Assembly: GCF_003952665.1 (NCBI RefSeq)
Contig: NZ_CP017946.1
Location: 1,240,001-1,304,000 of the forward strand
DNA length: 64,000 nucleotides
Origin: Bosea sp. Tri-49
GTDB lineage: Bacteria > Pseudomonadota > Alphaproteobacteria > Rhizobiales > Beijerinckiaceae
Direction of reading: 5' to 3'
Of the stretch, positions 41,050 to 50,298 are shown piece after piece. Below the pieces are notes generated by a model that worked only from the letters and a program-made list of their open reading frames with translations, was not told the origin of the DNA and made no database searches. The position numbers were made by a program, and so were the translations under genes. How positions within the stretch are numbered: position 1 is the stretch's first letter; the number at the start of each line of letters is the position of its first letter.

Positions 41050-41925
41050 ATGTCCGCAGACCGCGTCGTCATCGTCGAGGTAGGCCCGCGCGATGGGTTG
41101 CAGAACGAGAAGGGTGAGGTCGCGACGCAGGACAAGCTTGCTTTGATCGCCGAGCTCGCTGATGCCGGCCTGGCACGAATCGAGGCGACCGCCTTCGTCG
41201 CGCCGCGCTGGGTGCCGCAGATGGCGGATCATGACGCCGTGATGCGCGGCGTCGGCCGCCGGCCGGGCATCGTCTTCTCGGCCCTCGTTCCGAATGAGAA
41301 AGGCGCCGAGGCCGCGCTGGCCGCCGGCGCGCAGGCCCTGGCGGTGTTCACTGCGGCATCCGAGAGTTTCTGCCAGAAGAACACCAATTGCTCGATCGCC
41401 GAGAGCCTCGCGCGCTTCCGGCCGGTGATGGCGCTGGCGGGGCGTGCCGGCGTGCCGGTGCGGGGCTATGTCTCCTGCGCGCTCGACTGTCCCTATGAGG
41501 GCAAGATCGCTCCCGAGGCGGTGGCCGCAGTTTCGGCCGAGTTGCTCGAACTCGGCTGCGACGAGATCGCGCTCTCCGATACGCTCGGCCGTGGCACGCC
41601 GGAGCGGACTGCCGCCATGGTCGAGGCGGCGCTGCGGCGGGCGCCGGCCGCGATGCTGGCCGGGCATTTCCACGACACCTCCGGGCAGGCCATCGCCAAT
41701 GTCGAGGCGGCGTGGCTGCTGGGCCTGCGCGTCTTCGACGGCTCGGTCGGTGGTCTCGGCGGCTGCCCCTACGCGCCCGGCGCAGCCGGCAATCTCGCCA
41801 CCGAGCGGCTCGTCGCGCATTTCGCAGCCAAGGGGATCGAGACCGGGGTCGATCTTGCACGCCTGAGCATGGTCGCCGAACGGGTCGCCCAGCGCTTTCG
41901 GCCAGCCGGAGCGGCACCGAGATAA
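41050..41925 (+). CDS. mvaB: hydroxymethylglutaryl-CoA lyase, 291 aa
   Basis: Splits HMG-CoA into acetyl-CoA and acetoacetate. The HMGL-like TIM barrel starts with VEVGPRDGLQNEKG, has the metal-site HFHDTSGQA and the signature SVGGLGGCPYAPGAAGN with the catalytic cysteine. Length is standard. Placed directly after the importer genes, it performs the step after HMG-CoA reductase in mevalonate breakdown. Confidence 0.93.
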   Translation: MSADRVVIVEVGPRDGLQNEKGEVATQDKLALIAELADAGLARIEATAFVAPRWVPQMADHDAVMRGVGRRPGIVFSALVPNEKGAEAALAAGAQALAVFTAASESFCQKNTNCSIAESLARFRPVMALAGRAGVPVRGYVSCALDCPYEGKIAPEAVAAVSAELLELGCDEIALSDTLGRGTPERTAAMVEAALRRAPAAMLAGHFHDTSGQAIANVEAAWLLGLRVFDGSVGGLGGCPYAPGAAGNLATERLVAHFAAKGIETGVDLARLSMVAERVAQRFRPAGAAPR

Positions 41926-42097
41926 CCGGTGCTGCCCGGCATGGCAGATGCCTCAGCGACGGCATCGACGCAGCGCGAGACGCCCGGTATTGATGCTCCA
42001 CCACAGCGCCGTTGAGCGGAGTCGACCGATCGTCTCCGTTCGGGCAGAACGATTGACGGATGAGCCCGCCCAAGCTGGCTCGAGCGACGAGGGACGG

Positions 42098-42808
42098 ATG
42101 ACGCAGAAGGTTTATGACAGCCCGGCGGCGGCCCTGGATGGGTTGCTGTTCGACGGGATGACGATCATGTCGGGCGGTTTCGGCCTCTCCGGTAATCCCG
42201 AGAGCCTGATCCCGCAGGTCCGCGCTTCGGGCGTGAAGAACCTGACGGTAATCTCCAACAATGCCGGCGCCGATGGCTTTGGCCTGTGGATGCTGCTGGA
42301 GACGCGGCAGATCAAGAAGATGATCGCGTCCTATGTCGGCGAGAACAAGCTGTTCGAGCAGCAATACCTCTCCGGCGAACTTGAGCTTGAGCTCAACCCG
42401 CAGGGCACGCTGGCCGAGCGAATCCGTGCTGGCGGCGCCGGCATTGCGGCCTTCTACACCAAGACCGGCGTCGGCACCGTCGTCGCCGAGGGCAAGCCGG
42501 TCGAGGAATTCGAGGGACAGCTCTATGTCCGCGAGACTTGGCTCAGGGCCGATGTCGCCATCGTCAAGGCCTGGAAGGCCGACACGGCCGGCAACCTCGT
42601 TTACCGGCGCACCGCGCGCAATTTCAACCCGAACATGGCGACCGCCGGCAAGGTGACGGTCGCCGAGGTCGAGGAGATCGTGCCGGTCGGCTCGCTCGAT
42701 CCTGAGGCGATCCATACCCCCGGCATTTATGTCGACCGCATCATCAAGAGCACGATCAACGAGAAGAAGATCGAGAAGCTCACCGAGCGCAAGAGGGAGA
42801 CCGCCTGA
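42098..42808 (+). CDS. atoD: 3-oxoacid (acetoacetate) CoA-transferase subunit A, 236 aa
   Basis: Alpha chain of succinyl-CoA:3-ketoacid-type CoA-transferase, which turns acetoacetate into acetoacetyl-Co[20 protein letters not shown] and [13 protein letters not shown] are family signatures, followed by [16 protein letters not shown] and [15 protein letters not shown]. The start at 42098 (MTQKVYDS) removes a non-homologous extension of the frame and follows GACGAGGGACGG. The stop overlaps the beta-subunit start (TGATG). Confidence 0.92.
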   Translation: MTQKVYDSPAAALDGLLFDGMTIMSGGFGLSGNPESLIPQVRASGVKNLTVISNNAGADGFGLWMLLETRQIKKMIASYVGENKLFEQQYLSGELELELNPQGTLAERIRAGGAGIAAFYTKTGVGTVVAEGKPVEEFEGQLYVRETWLRADVAIVKAWKADTAGNLVYRRTARNFNPNMATAGKVTVAEVEEIVPVGSLDPEAIHTPGIYVDRIIKSTINEKKIEKLTERKRETA

Positions 42809-43467
42809 TGGCCTGGACCCGCGAAGAGGTGGCCGCCCGCGCCGCCAAGGAGCTGAAGGACGGCTACTACGTCAATCTCGGCATCGGCATCCCGACGCTG
42901 GTGGCGAACTATATTCCCGAAGGTGTCGACGTCACCCTGCAGTCCGAGAACGGCCTGCTCGGCATCGGTCCCTTCCCCTATGAGGGCGAGGCCGATCCCG
43001 ACCTGATCAATGCCGGCAAGCAGACGATCACCTCGCTGCCGAGTTCCAGCTACTTCTCCTCGGCCGACAGCTTCGCGATGATCCGCGGCGGCCATATCGA
43101 CCTGACCATCCTCGGCGCCATGGAAGTGGCTGAGAATGGCGACATCGCCAACTGGACCATTCCCGGCAAGATGGTGAAGGGCATGGGCGGCGCGATGGAC
43201 CTCGTCGCTGGCGTCAAGAAGATCATCGTGGTGATGGATCACGCCAACAAGGCGGGCGAATCCAAGGTGCTGGAGCGCTGCACTCTGCCACTGACCGGGG
43301 CGGGCGTGGTCGACCTGATCATCACCGATCTCTGTGTGCTGGCCTGCGACAAGGTGAAGGGCGGCCTGACCCTGCTCGAGCTCGCCCCCGGCGTTACGCT
43401 CGACGAGGTCAAGGCGAAGACCGCCGCGTCCTTCGCGATCGCTCCGGCGCTCGCCAAGGCCGCTTGA
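42808..43467 (+). CDS. atoA: 3-oxoacid (acetoacetate) CoA-transferase subunit B, 219 aa
   Basis: Beta chain carrying the catalytic glutamate in SENGLLGIG, preceded by [30 protein letters not shown] and [18 protein letters not shown] are further signatures. It closes the mevalonate-degradation operon. A perfect ten-pair hairpin follows the stop. Acetoacetyl-CoA thiolase is not in the window. Confidence 0.93.
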   Translation: MAWTREEVAARAAKELKDGYYVNLGIGIPTLVANYIPEGVDVTLQSENGLLGIGPFPYEGEADPDLINAGKQTITSLPSSSYFSSADSFAMIRGGHIDLTILGAMEVAENGDIANWTIPGKMVKGMGGAMDLVAGVKKIIVVMDHANKAGESKVLERCTLPLTGAGVVDLIITDLCVLACDKVKGGLTLLELAPGVTLDEVKAKTAASFAIAPALAKAA

Positions 43468-43472
43468 GAACA

Positions 43473-43508
43473 GCGAGGGCAGCGCCGATTGCACGGCCCT
43501 GCCCTCGC
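43473..43508. terminator. hairpin between convergent atoA and lysE-type genes
   Basis: GCGAGGGCAG (43473-43482) pairs perfectly with CTGCCCTCGC (43499-43508). It lies between two convergent stops and could end transcription from both sides, although neither strand shows a long T run. Confidence 0.6.
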
Positions 43509-43517
43509 CCGCGCTTC

Positions 43518-44123
43518 TCAGTGCATGCCGCCCCAGAGCAGCGGCTGCAGAGACAACACCAGCAGCACCGCCATGGCGATGTTGAAGATGCGGACATAGC
43601 GCGCATCGGTCAGCCAGCGGCGCAGCGTCGTCCCGAAGGCGGCCCAGACCGCCACAGTCGGCGCGTTGATGGCGGCAAAGAGCACTGCAACGAGCAGGAT
43701 CATGCCCAACCCGCCATTCGCCGGCGTATAGGTTGCAATGGCGCCGATCGCCATGACCCAGGCTTTCGGATTGACCCATTGGAAGGCAGCCGCCTGCCAG
43801 AAGCTCATCGGCCTGCTGGCAGTGGTCTTCTCGTCCATGGCGCTGGCCGTCGCGATCTTCCAGGCGAGCCACAACAGATAGGCCGCGCCGATCCAGCGCA
43901 GCGTCTCGTAAAGCCATGGTGCAGCGATGAACAGACGGCCGATGCCGAAGCCGACGGCGAGCACCATCACCGCAAAGCCGGAGCTGATTCCCAGGACATG
44001 AGGGATGGTCCGGCTGAAGCCGTGATTGACCCCCGAGGCCAGCACCATCGTGTTGTTCGGGCCTGGCGTGATCGAGGTCACGAAGGCGTAAGTCAGGAAG
44101 GCCAGCATCAAATCGAGGGTCAT
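43518..44123 (-). CDS. LysE-family amino acid exporter, 201 aa
   Basis: Inner-membrane translocator with about six hydrophobic segments. The signature TSITPGPNNTMVLASGVNHG near residue 15 and FQWVNPKAWVMAIGAI in the middle are typical of the RhtB/LysE group. It is divergent from a MocR-type regulator with an operator between them, an arrangement that suggests export induced by an amino compound. Substrate cannot be told. Confidence 0.9.
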   Translation of the reverse strand: MTLDLMLAFLTYAFVTSITPGPNNTMVLASGVNHGFSRTIPHVLGISSGFAVMVLAVGFGIGRLFIAAPWLYETLRWIGAAYLLWLAWKIATASAMDEKTTASRPMSFWQAAAFQWVNPKAWVMAIGAIATYTPANGGLGMILLVAVLFAAINAPTVAVWAAFGTTLRRWLTDARYVRIFNIAMAVLLVLSLQPLLWGGMH

Positions 44124-44161
44124 GGCAGCACGGGGTGATTGCGATTGCCGCGACCCTATCG

Positions 44162-44205
44162 ATGTGACACTTTGTAGGAAATGATAATAGTGTCATGTGA
44201 CACTT
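44162..44205. promoter_or_regulatory. operator in the lysE-type / mocR-type divergent region
   Basis: ATGTGACACTT occurs at 44162-44172 and 44195-44205, 33 bases apart (three helical turns) in direct orientation. The second copy is also half of a palindrome, AGTGTCA-TG-TGACACT at 44189-44204. Direct repeats spaced by whole turns are what MocR dimers recognise. The site ends 14 bases before the regulator's start codon. Confidence 0.72.
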
Positions 44206-44218
44206 ATTGGGTTGTTCA

Positions 44219-45586
44219 ATGCGCCTCGCCTCCCCCTGGTTTCCGCGCCTCTCCGACGAGCCTGGTCTCCCGCACGAGCGCCTCGTCGCCGCTCTGGAGC
44301 AGGATCTCGCCGATGGTCGCGTTCCGGTCGGCGCGCGGATGCCGGCCCATCGCGATCTCGCCTATCGGCTGGGCATCGGGCTCGGCACGGTCACCAAAGC
44401 CTATTCGCTGCTCGAAAAGCGCGGCCTTGTGCGCAGCGTACGCGGGCGCGGGATGTTCGTCGCCGGCAAGGAGCCGAACCCAGGCGAGATCATCGATCTC
44501 TCGGTCAATACGCCGCCGCAGATGCTCGGCGACGGCGTTCTCTCGGCGACGCTCGCCGCACTCGCCAGGCAGATGGACGCCGACAGCTTCGGACGATACC
44601 GGCCACCGGCGGGAAGCATCGAGCACCGCGAGGCGATGGCACACTGGCTTGCCGAGCACCGCCTGAAGATCGCGGCCGATCGCCTGCTTCTGACCAATGG
44701 CGCCCAGCATGCCCTCGCTGTCGCCCTGGCCGCTGCCGCCGGAATCGGCGGCACGGTGTTTACCGAGGCACTGACCTATCCGGGCGCCATCCTCGCTGCA
44801 CGCCAGAACCTGCAAGCACTCAAGGCCATCGCTCTCAACGACGAAGGGCTGCGGCCGGACGCTCTCGCCGCGGCCTTCTCGGTGCATTCGGACGAACGCC
44901 GCGTGGTTTATCTCACCCCGACCCTGCAAAACCCGACCGGTGCGACCATGGGCCTGGCGCGACGACAGGAGATCGTCGCCGTCTGCCGCGCCCACGACGC
45001 CGTCATCATCGAGGACGACGTCTATTCGCTGTTCACGCCCGCCGGGCTGCCCGCCCTTGCCGAGTTGGCGCCGGAGCGAACCTTCTACATCGCCGGTTTC
45101 TCCAAGATCCTGAGCCCGGGCTTGCGGATCGGTGCCCTCGCCGTACCGCCCGCTGCAATGCAGGCGGCACAGGACTATCTGCAGGCGACGTCGTCGATGG
45201 CCTCGCCGCTGATGTGCGCCATCATGGAGCGCTGGATCAGGGACGGCACTGCTAGGGCTGTCGGCGAAGCAATCCGTCGCGAGGCGGCGGAGCGTGCGGC
45301 CATGGCGCGTGCGGTTCTGGAGAGCAGAATCATGTCCGCGTCCGGCGCCGGGTTCCATCTCTGGCTGCCGATGTCGCTCGCCGATGCGGCGAGCCTCGCC
45401 CAGGGCGCTGCGGCGCGAGGCGTGATGGTGACGCCGCCGGCAGCCGTCATGGTCGACGAGAATGATCGCGCGGCTGGAGTGCGGCTGTGCATCGGTGCTC
45501 CCTCGCGGGAGGACCTCAAGCGGGCACTGCGGATCATCCGGCTCTTGCTGGATGGAGGCGCGGAGGATCGGCTCGCTCCTCTTTGA
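44219..45586 (+). CDS. MocR-type regulator (GntR plus aminotransferase-like domain), 455 aa
   Basis: N-terminal GntR winged helix (LVAALEQDLADGRVPVGARM, then RDLAYRLGIGLGTVTKAYSL) and a class I aminotransferase-like domain with QNPTGATMG, IIEDDVYS and PLP lysine in YIAGFSKILSPGLRIGA. The ATG at 44219 follows the operator by 14 bases, and a TTG at 44207 would lie almost in the operator. It is the likely regulator of the divergent exporter. Confidence 0.88.
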   Translation: MRLASPWFPRLSDEPGLPHERLVAALEQDLADGRVPVGARMPAHRDLAYRLGIGLGTVTKAYSLLEKRGLVRSVRGRGMFVAGKEPNPGEIIDLSVNTPPQMLGDGVLSATLAALARQMDADSFGRYRPPAGSIEHREAMAHWLAEHRLKIAADRLLLTNGAQHALAVALAAAAGIGGTVFTEALTYPGAILAARQNLQALKAIALNDEGLRPDALAAAFSVHSDERRVVYLTPTLQNPTGATMGLARRQEIVAVCRAHDAVIIEDDVYSLFTPAGLPALAELAPERTFYIAGFSKILSPGLRIGALAVPPAAMQAAQDYLQATSSMASPLMCAIMERWIRDGTARAVGEAIRREAAERAAMARAVLESRIMSASGAGFHLWLPMSLADAASLAQGAAARGVMVTPPAAVMVDENDRAAGVRLCIGAPSREDLKRALRIIRLLLDGGAEDRLAPL

Positions 45587-45754
45587 TTTCGGTCGATGCG
45601 CGCAGAGGTCATCGGTTCTCCCAAGGAGCCGGGCGCTGCCGCCGACGGGCTCACGCAACAGCCACATTGCCGTGACAGATTGGTTCAGAGGCGCGGAACG
45701 CTGCCTGGCGTTCCGTCGTTTCCTCGTCGACTGCAACGGAACCAGGAGGACGAG

Positions 45755-45973
45755 ATGAGCTATCTTGGCAAGGAGGAGCGCGAGATCCGCAAGATCGCCT
45801 ACGCGCTCTGGATGGAGCAAGGGCAGCCAGAAGGCCGCGACCACGAGCACTGGGAAGCCGCGAAGGAGATCTGGAACTTCCGCAACCGCACCACGGACGT
45901 CGTGGATACGGGCGCAGAAGACGAGTTCAAGGTCGAGCGCTCGCGCCGGCGCGAGCAGGAATGGCTGTCCTGA
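45755..45973 (+). CDS. DUF2934 small protein, 72 aa
   Basis: Matches the DUF2934 pattern: EIRKIAYALWMEQGQPEGRD followed by HEHW. Function is unknown. AGGAGGA lies eight bases before the ATG at 45755, fixing the start inside a longer open frame. It stands alone between the MocR-type regulator and a small acetyltransferase gene. Confidence 0.8.
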   Translation: MSYLGKEEREIRKIAYALWMEQGQPEGRDHEHWEAAKEIWNFRNRTTDVVDTGAEDEFKVERSRRREQEWLS

Positions 45974-46117
45974 CCCACGTCTTGCAGGGCTGTGGCTCTA
46001 CGCAGCCCTGCCATTCCCCATCAGCGCGATCGCAGCCGAAGACAAGCTGCCGCGGGGCTCCCACATTGTGGCTGAAGCGGCGCATTTTCCCGCAAGCGGT
46101 GCCGGTGGGGAGCAGCC

Positions 46118-46414
46118 ATGACACAGCATGTGGAAGCCAGCCGGATCGAGGTCGTTGAACGGCCGGAGACCGGGAGGTTCGAGCTCGACTTTCCCGGCGG
46201 GCAGGCCTTCGCCGTCTATCGCAGCGACGGCGACAGGATCGTCGTGACCCATACTGAAGTGCCGCCGGCCTTCAATGGGCGCGGCCTCGGCTCGCAATTG
46301 GCGGAGGGCATCTTCCGGATCGCGCGTCAGAGCGGGCGGCGTGTCGTGCCACGCTGCTCCTTCGTCGCGGACTGGGCGCGGCACCATCCCGATTATGGCG
46401 ACGTGCTGGCCTGA
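46118..46414 (+). CDS. small GNAT-fold acetyltransferase (YidJ/NATD1-like), 98 aa
   Basis: Short Gcn5-like N-acetyltransferase with the family pattern of a beta-strand pair followed by THTEVPPAFNGRGLGSQLAE (acetyl-CoA loop R/G-x-G-x-G/A) and the end RCSFVADWARHHPDY, characteristic of the small YidJ-like group. Substrate is unknown. GGAG precedes the ATG. Confidence 0.83.
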   Translation: MTQHVEASRIEVVERPETGRFELDFPGGQAFAVYRSDGDRIVVTHTEVPPAFNGRGLGSQLAEGIFRIARQSGRRVVPRCSFVADWARHHPDYGDVLA

Positions 46415-46503
46415 AGACCACTCGCCCTGTCCCTACCGCGAGACGAGCTTGCCTCTCGGCCCATGATCGCGTTTGAAAGGCCTCGTCACTGAACGGGGCT
46501 TTC

Positions 46504-46935
46504 ATGCCGGACGATCTCGTCATCACCGACTTCCCGCTGCGGGCACAGGACAAGCTCCGCTATGGCGACACCGACCGGCAGGGACATATCAACAACTCCG
46601 TGTTCTCGACCTTGCTGGAAACCGGCAGGGTCGAACTGATCTACGATCCAGACCATCCTCTGGCGGAGTCCGGAACGGCCTTCGTCATCGCCCGGCTGGA
46701 GGTGGATTTCCGGGCAGAACTACTCTGGCCCGGCGAGGTCGAGAGCGGGATGCGCGTCGCTTCGGTCGGTCGCAGCTCGGTTCGGCTCGAGCAGGCGATC
46801 TTTCAGGCCGGGCGCTGTGCTGCGAGTGCGATCACGGTCATAGTTCAAGTGGACGAGGCGACGCGCAAGTCGCGGCCGTTCTCCGATGCGGTGCGCGAGC
46901 GGCTGCTCGCATTGATGCCCCCGAGCGCTGAATAG
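46504..46935 (+). CDS. acyl-CoA thioesterase (4HBT hot-dog fold), 143 aa
   Basis: Hydrolyses an acyl-CoA thioester. The YbgC/4HBT motif RYGDTDRQGHINNSVFSTLL has the Asp used in catalysis, and RLEVDFRAELLWPGEV follows as in the family. Length is normal. Stands alone; substrate unknown. Confidence 0.87.
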   Translation: MPDDLVITDFPLRAQDKLRYGDTDRQGHINNSVFSTLLETGRVELIYDPDHPLAESGTAFVIARLEVDFRAELLWPGEVESGMRVASVGRSSVRLEQAIFQAGRCAASAITVIVQVDEATRKSRPFSDAVRERLLALMPPSAE

Positions 46936-47080
46936 AGACTGCGGCCCAGCGCAGGGACCCATGGCGTTCAGGCCGCTGCCTGACCTAACTTATGGTTGCA
47001 TGCCCCAACGTCGTCGGTGAAAGTGACCAGCGGGGGGCTCGCCAAGCGGCCCGATTCTGTCGCCGGAGCCGTCGCGGGCC

Positions 47081-48316
47081 ATGCATCAAGCTGTCGCCAA
47101 CCCGGTGCCGCCGGCTGACCAGGTCTCGTTTTCGGGCGACCGCCCGGTTTTCCGCAAACTGGTGACGCGCGGCGCCCTGCTGGAACTCGTCACTTTCGGC
47201 TTCTATCGCTTCTGGCTGGCGACCGATATCCGCCGTCATCTCTGGTCGCACACCTCGGTCGGCGGCGATCCGGCCGAGTATACCGGACGGGCAAAGGAGC
47301 TGCTGATCGGCTTCCTGATCGCCATGGCGATCCTGGTGCCAGTCTATCTGGTCTACTTCCTGATCGGCCTCGAAGCCGAGATGATGCAGGCCTTCGCCAG
47401 CATCCCTCTCGTCGCGTTCTTCTATCTGTTCACCGAGTTCGCGCGCTACCGGGCGCGCCGGTACCGCCTGACCCGCACGCTCTGGCGCGGCCTGCGCTTC
47501 TCCATGGGCGGCTCCGGCTGGAGCTATAGCTGGCGTTCGGGACTGTGGGGGCTGCTGGTCGTCGTCTCGCTTGGGCTCGCTTTGCCCTGGCGGCAGGCCG
47601 CGCTCGAGCGCTTCAAGATGCGCCACACCGCCTATGGCAGCCTGCAAGGCCGTTTCGAGGGCACCGGCGGCGACTTGTTCAAGCAGGCCTGGCAGCTTTG
47701 GTTGGTCGCACTGCTGACGGCATTCGTGTTGGTAACCGGTATGGCCTCGCCTATTCTCTTGTCGCTGACCAATTCGACGGCTGTATTCGGCTTCATTCCC
47801 CTTTGGTTCTTGGCCCTTTCTGCGATCATCCTCATCATCGCCGCACCCTTTGTCTATGCAGCCTTCAAAGCGATCGAATGGCGCTGGTGGGTTGCGGGTT
47901 TGCGCTTCGGTGAGGTTCGCTTCGAGGCGGAACTCGAAACCGAGGCTTTGTTCGGACGCTACTGGGCGGTCATCGGCTGGTCGATCCTGCTTGCTCTCCT
48001 GTTCTCCGTCTGGATGGCTGGAATGTTCGAGTTCGTCGGCACGGCCTTCTCGATCGGGGGCACCACACAGCAGCGCATGCTCTTCGTAACGCATCATCCG
48101 GCTTTCCTGGTTGGCAGCGTCGTTGGCTATCTGCTGATGGCCCTCGCGTTCGGCGCGGTCGTCCGAATTTATCTCAATCGCGATGTCTGGGCCCTCGTCG
48201 CGCAAAGCACCGTGGTCCATAACCTCGCAACCGCCGCCGACGTCGCTGGCCAGGGCGAGCCTGTCGGCGCTGTCGGCGAAGGCCTTGCCGACGGCCTGGA
48301 TGTCGCCGGCTTCTGA
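47081..48316 (+). CDS. DUF898 (YjgN-like) membrane protein, 411 aa
   Basis: Family with repeated units of FxFxGxxxxxFxxxxxxxLLxxxTxGxYxxW: here FSGDRPVFRKLVTRGALLEL with VTFGFYRFWLATDIRRHLW, and later ALLTAFVLV and related membrane segments. About seven hydrophobic stretches are visible. Function of YjgN-like proteins is unknown. It is followed 22 bases later by an M48 metallopeptidase gene, a pairing seen in other proteobacteria, so the two may work together in membrane quality control. Confidence 0.85.
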   Translation: MHQAVANPVPPADQVSFSGDRPVFRKLVTRGALLELVTFGFYRFWLATDIRRHLWSHTSVGGDPAEYTGRAKELLIGFLIAMAILVPVYLVYFLIGLEAEMMQAFASIPLVAFFYLFTEFARYRARRYRLTRTLWRGLRFSMGGSGWSYSWRSGLWGLLVVVSLGLALPWRQAALERFKMRHTAYGSLQGRFEGTGGDLFKQAWQLWLVALLTAFVLVTGMASPILLSLTNSTAVFGFIPLWFLALSAIILIIAAPFVYAAFKAIEWRWWVAGLRFGEVRFEAELETEALFGRYWAVIGWSILLALLFSVWMAGMFEFVGTAFSIGGTTQQRMLFVTHHPAFLVGSVVGYLLMALAFGAVVRIYLNRDVWALVAQSTVVHNLATAADVAGQGEPVGAVGEGLADGLDVAGF

Positions 48317-48338
48317 GCGCGGAGTGCTTGCCCCTGCG

Positions 48339-49412
48339 ATGAGTTCGATCGGCGACGGCGCCCAGCCGGCGGTCTACTATGACGGGGTTTCCAGCCGCAG
48401 GCGGCAGGTCGAGCTGCACCTAGGCGCCCAACTCGACATCACCGAGCACGGTATCGTGCTGGCGACGTGGCGCTACGCCGACATTCGTCGTGTCGACGGC
48501 GCCCGTGGCCTGCGGCTGACATCGGTCGCGGCAGCGACGCAAGCCCGGTTGGAGATAGAGGACGAAGCGGTGCAGCGCCTGCTGACGGCACGCTGTACTG
48601 CGCTCGATCAGGATCGTGATGGCGGCCAGGCCTGGCGGATCATCGCCTGGTCGCTCGCCGCCGCTGCGTCCATCGTGCTGATGACGCTCTACGGCATCCC
48701 GCTGGTCGCCGATCGGCTCGCGACGGTCGTTCCGGTTTCGGTCGAGCAGCGCCTCGGGGACGCGGTCGACAAGCAGGTGCGGGCGTTGATGGGCGGCAAA
48801 AGCTGCACGGGAGCCGAGGGTCAGCGCGCCTTCACCAAGATGGTCGAAGCCCTGAAGACGGCCGGCGGCAGCAGCATCCCGCTCGAAGCGCAGGTGCTGT
48901 CCTCGCCCATCCCGAATGCCGTCGCCTTGCCGGGCGGGCGGATCTATCTGTTCGAGGGCTTGCTCAACAGGGCCCGCGATCCGGATGAGGTCGCCGGGGT
49001 GATCGCGCATGAGATCGGCCATGCCGAGCATCGCGACGGGCTGCGCGGCGTCATCCGCACAGGCGGCACCTCCTTCCTGTTCGGCCTGCTCTTCGGTGAC
49101 ATCACCGGCAGTGGCGCCGTGATCTTCGCATCGCGCACCCTGCTCGACGCTTCGTATTCACGCGAGGCCGAGACAGCCGCCGACGACTTCGCGATCAGGG
49201 CGATGACGCGGCTCGGCCGCTCGCCGGCGCCGCTCGGCGAGTTCCTCGTCCGCATCACCGGTAATGGTGGCAAGACGACGATCATCGACAGCCACCCCGT
49301 CAGCAGCGAAAGGCTGGAGCGGATGAAGCAGGCGGTGCCGGCAACAGCGGGACCGCCGATCCTGACCGATGCGGAATGGCAGGCGCTCCGGCGCGTTTGC
49401 GCGCCCCAGTGA
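48339..49412 (+). CDS. M48-family membrane metalloprotease, 357 aa
   Basis: Zinc protease with HEIGH (in VIAHEIGHAEHRDG) as metal-binding and catalytic motif; the third ligand is a Glu in SREAETAADDFA. A single transmembrane helix lies at about residues 105-125, so the protease domain is probably periplasmic. NAVALPGGRIYLFEGLL is the family strand. The ATG at 48339 is chosen over the longer frame because it starts after the upstream gene's stop. The C-terminal SSERLERM segment fits BepA/LoiP-like relatives. Confidence 0.87.
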   Translation: MSSIGDGAQPAVYYDGVSSRRRQVELHLGAQLDITEHGIVLATWRYADIRRVDGARGLRLTSVAAATQARLEIEDEAVQRLLTARCTALDQDRDGGQAWRIIAWSLAAAASIVLMTLYGIPLVADRLATVVPVSVEQRLGDAVDKQVRALMGGKSCTGAEGQRAFTKMVEALKTAGGSSIPLEAQVLSSPIPNAVALPGGRIYLFEGLLNRARDPDEVAGVIAHEIGHAEHRDGLRGVIRTGGTSFLFGLLFGDITGSGAVIFASRTLLDASYSREAETAADDFAIRAMTRLGRSPAPLGEFLVRITGNGGKTTIIDSHPVSSERLERMKQAVPATAGPPILTDAEWQALRRVCAPQ

Positions 49413-49413
49413 C

Positions 49414-49857
49414 CTAGCCGCCCTCCTCCGACCAGCCGACCAGCTCGGTCGGTGTCCAGCGCGCTTTTCGGCGTTCGCGCCGTCCCTCCAATGCTTCGCC
49501 GCTGAAATCCCGTGGCTCGGCCGGTTTGATGAAGCGGGCGCGCTCGTCGAGCATGTCGATGCTGATCGTGGTCCAAGCCTTGCCGTCCTCGACCATCAAC
49601 ATGGCGATATAGACACCGCAGCGGCGGCAGAGCACCACCTCGGAGGCAGCGAGGCCGAAACGGTAACGCTGGAGTTGCGCCGGCTCGTATACGACGAGGC
49701 GGACCGTAGCCTTCGGATCCGAAACTGTCCGGGCATTGTGCTTGCGGCAGAACGAGCACTGGCAGGCGCCGACGATCTCTTCTTCCGGCGGGCGCGGCAG
49801 CGACAATTCGAGCCCGATCGCACCGCAATGACAGCCGCCGTTCAATCGATGCACCAT
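49414..49857 (-). CDS. GFA-family (CENP-V/GFA) zinc protein, 147 aa
   Basis: Matches the glutathione-dependent formaldehyde-activating-like fold: GGCHCGAIGLEL at the N-terminus, CQCSFCRKHNA, and the later CRRCGVYI. The cysteines form the usual two zinc sites. Members other than Gfa itself rarely act on formaldehyde, so the substrate is unknown. It converges on the M48 gene with one base between stops. Confidence 0.88.
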   Translation of the reverse strand: MVHRLNGGCHCGAIGLELSLPRPPEEEIVGACQCSFCRKHNARTVSDPKATVRLVVYEPAQLQRYRFGLAASEVVLCRRCGVYIAMLMVEDGKAWTTISIDMLDERARFIKPAEPRDFSGEALEGRRERRKARWTPTELVGWSEEGG

Positions 49858-50001
49858 GCCGGTCTCCCATTCGAACGCTGTCACATCACAGACATTGTGA
49901 CGATGCGATGATCCTATCAACACAAGTCATTTGATGCCGCATCGAATCAGGGGAACGGAATCACCCCTGCCGCGTTCGAGCCCAAAATGCGGGAGGACAT
50001 C

Positions 50002-50163
50002 ATGAACACCCTTGTTGCAGCCTCGGCGCTGTTCCTTGCCGGCGGCCTTTCAACCGTGACCATGGGGGCCGTACCCCTGCAGGGTGTTCTCAACGATTTC
50101 TTCTGGGCTGGCCTCGCCCTCGCTGCCTTCATCACGACGGCCGGGCTCGAAGCGTCGAGCTGA
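50002..50163 (+). CDS. small membrane protein, 53 aa
   Basis: Unrecognised. GGGAGGACATC before the ATG is a strong ribosome-binding site. The product has two hydrophobic segments (NTLVAASALFLAGG and FFWAGLALAAFITTAG) joined by a short loop. Too short for the usual gene-size cut-off but well supported by codon use and start signal. Confidence 0.6.
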   Translation: MNTLVAASALFLAGGLSTVTMGAVPLQGVLNDFFWAGLALAAFITTAGLEASS

Positions 50164-50298
50164 TTGCCGGCCGCCGAGGCAAGCTTGCCGAGCTGCAGGC
50201 GCGCCCGATACTTTGGTCTGGACGATTCCGAGTTTCGGCGAAGGCGTGCATGATGCGCCGTTCTCGCTATGGTTGCGGCGATTCATGGGGCCGCCGCC

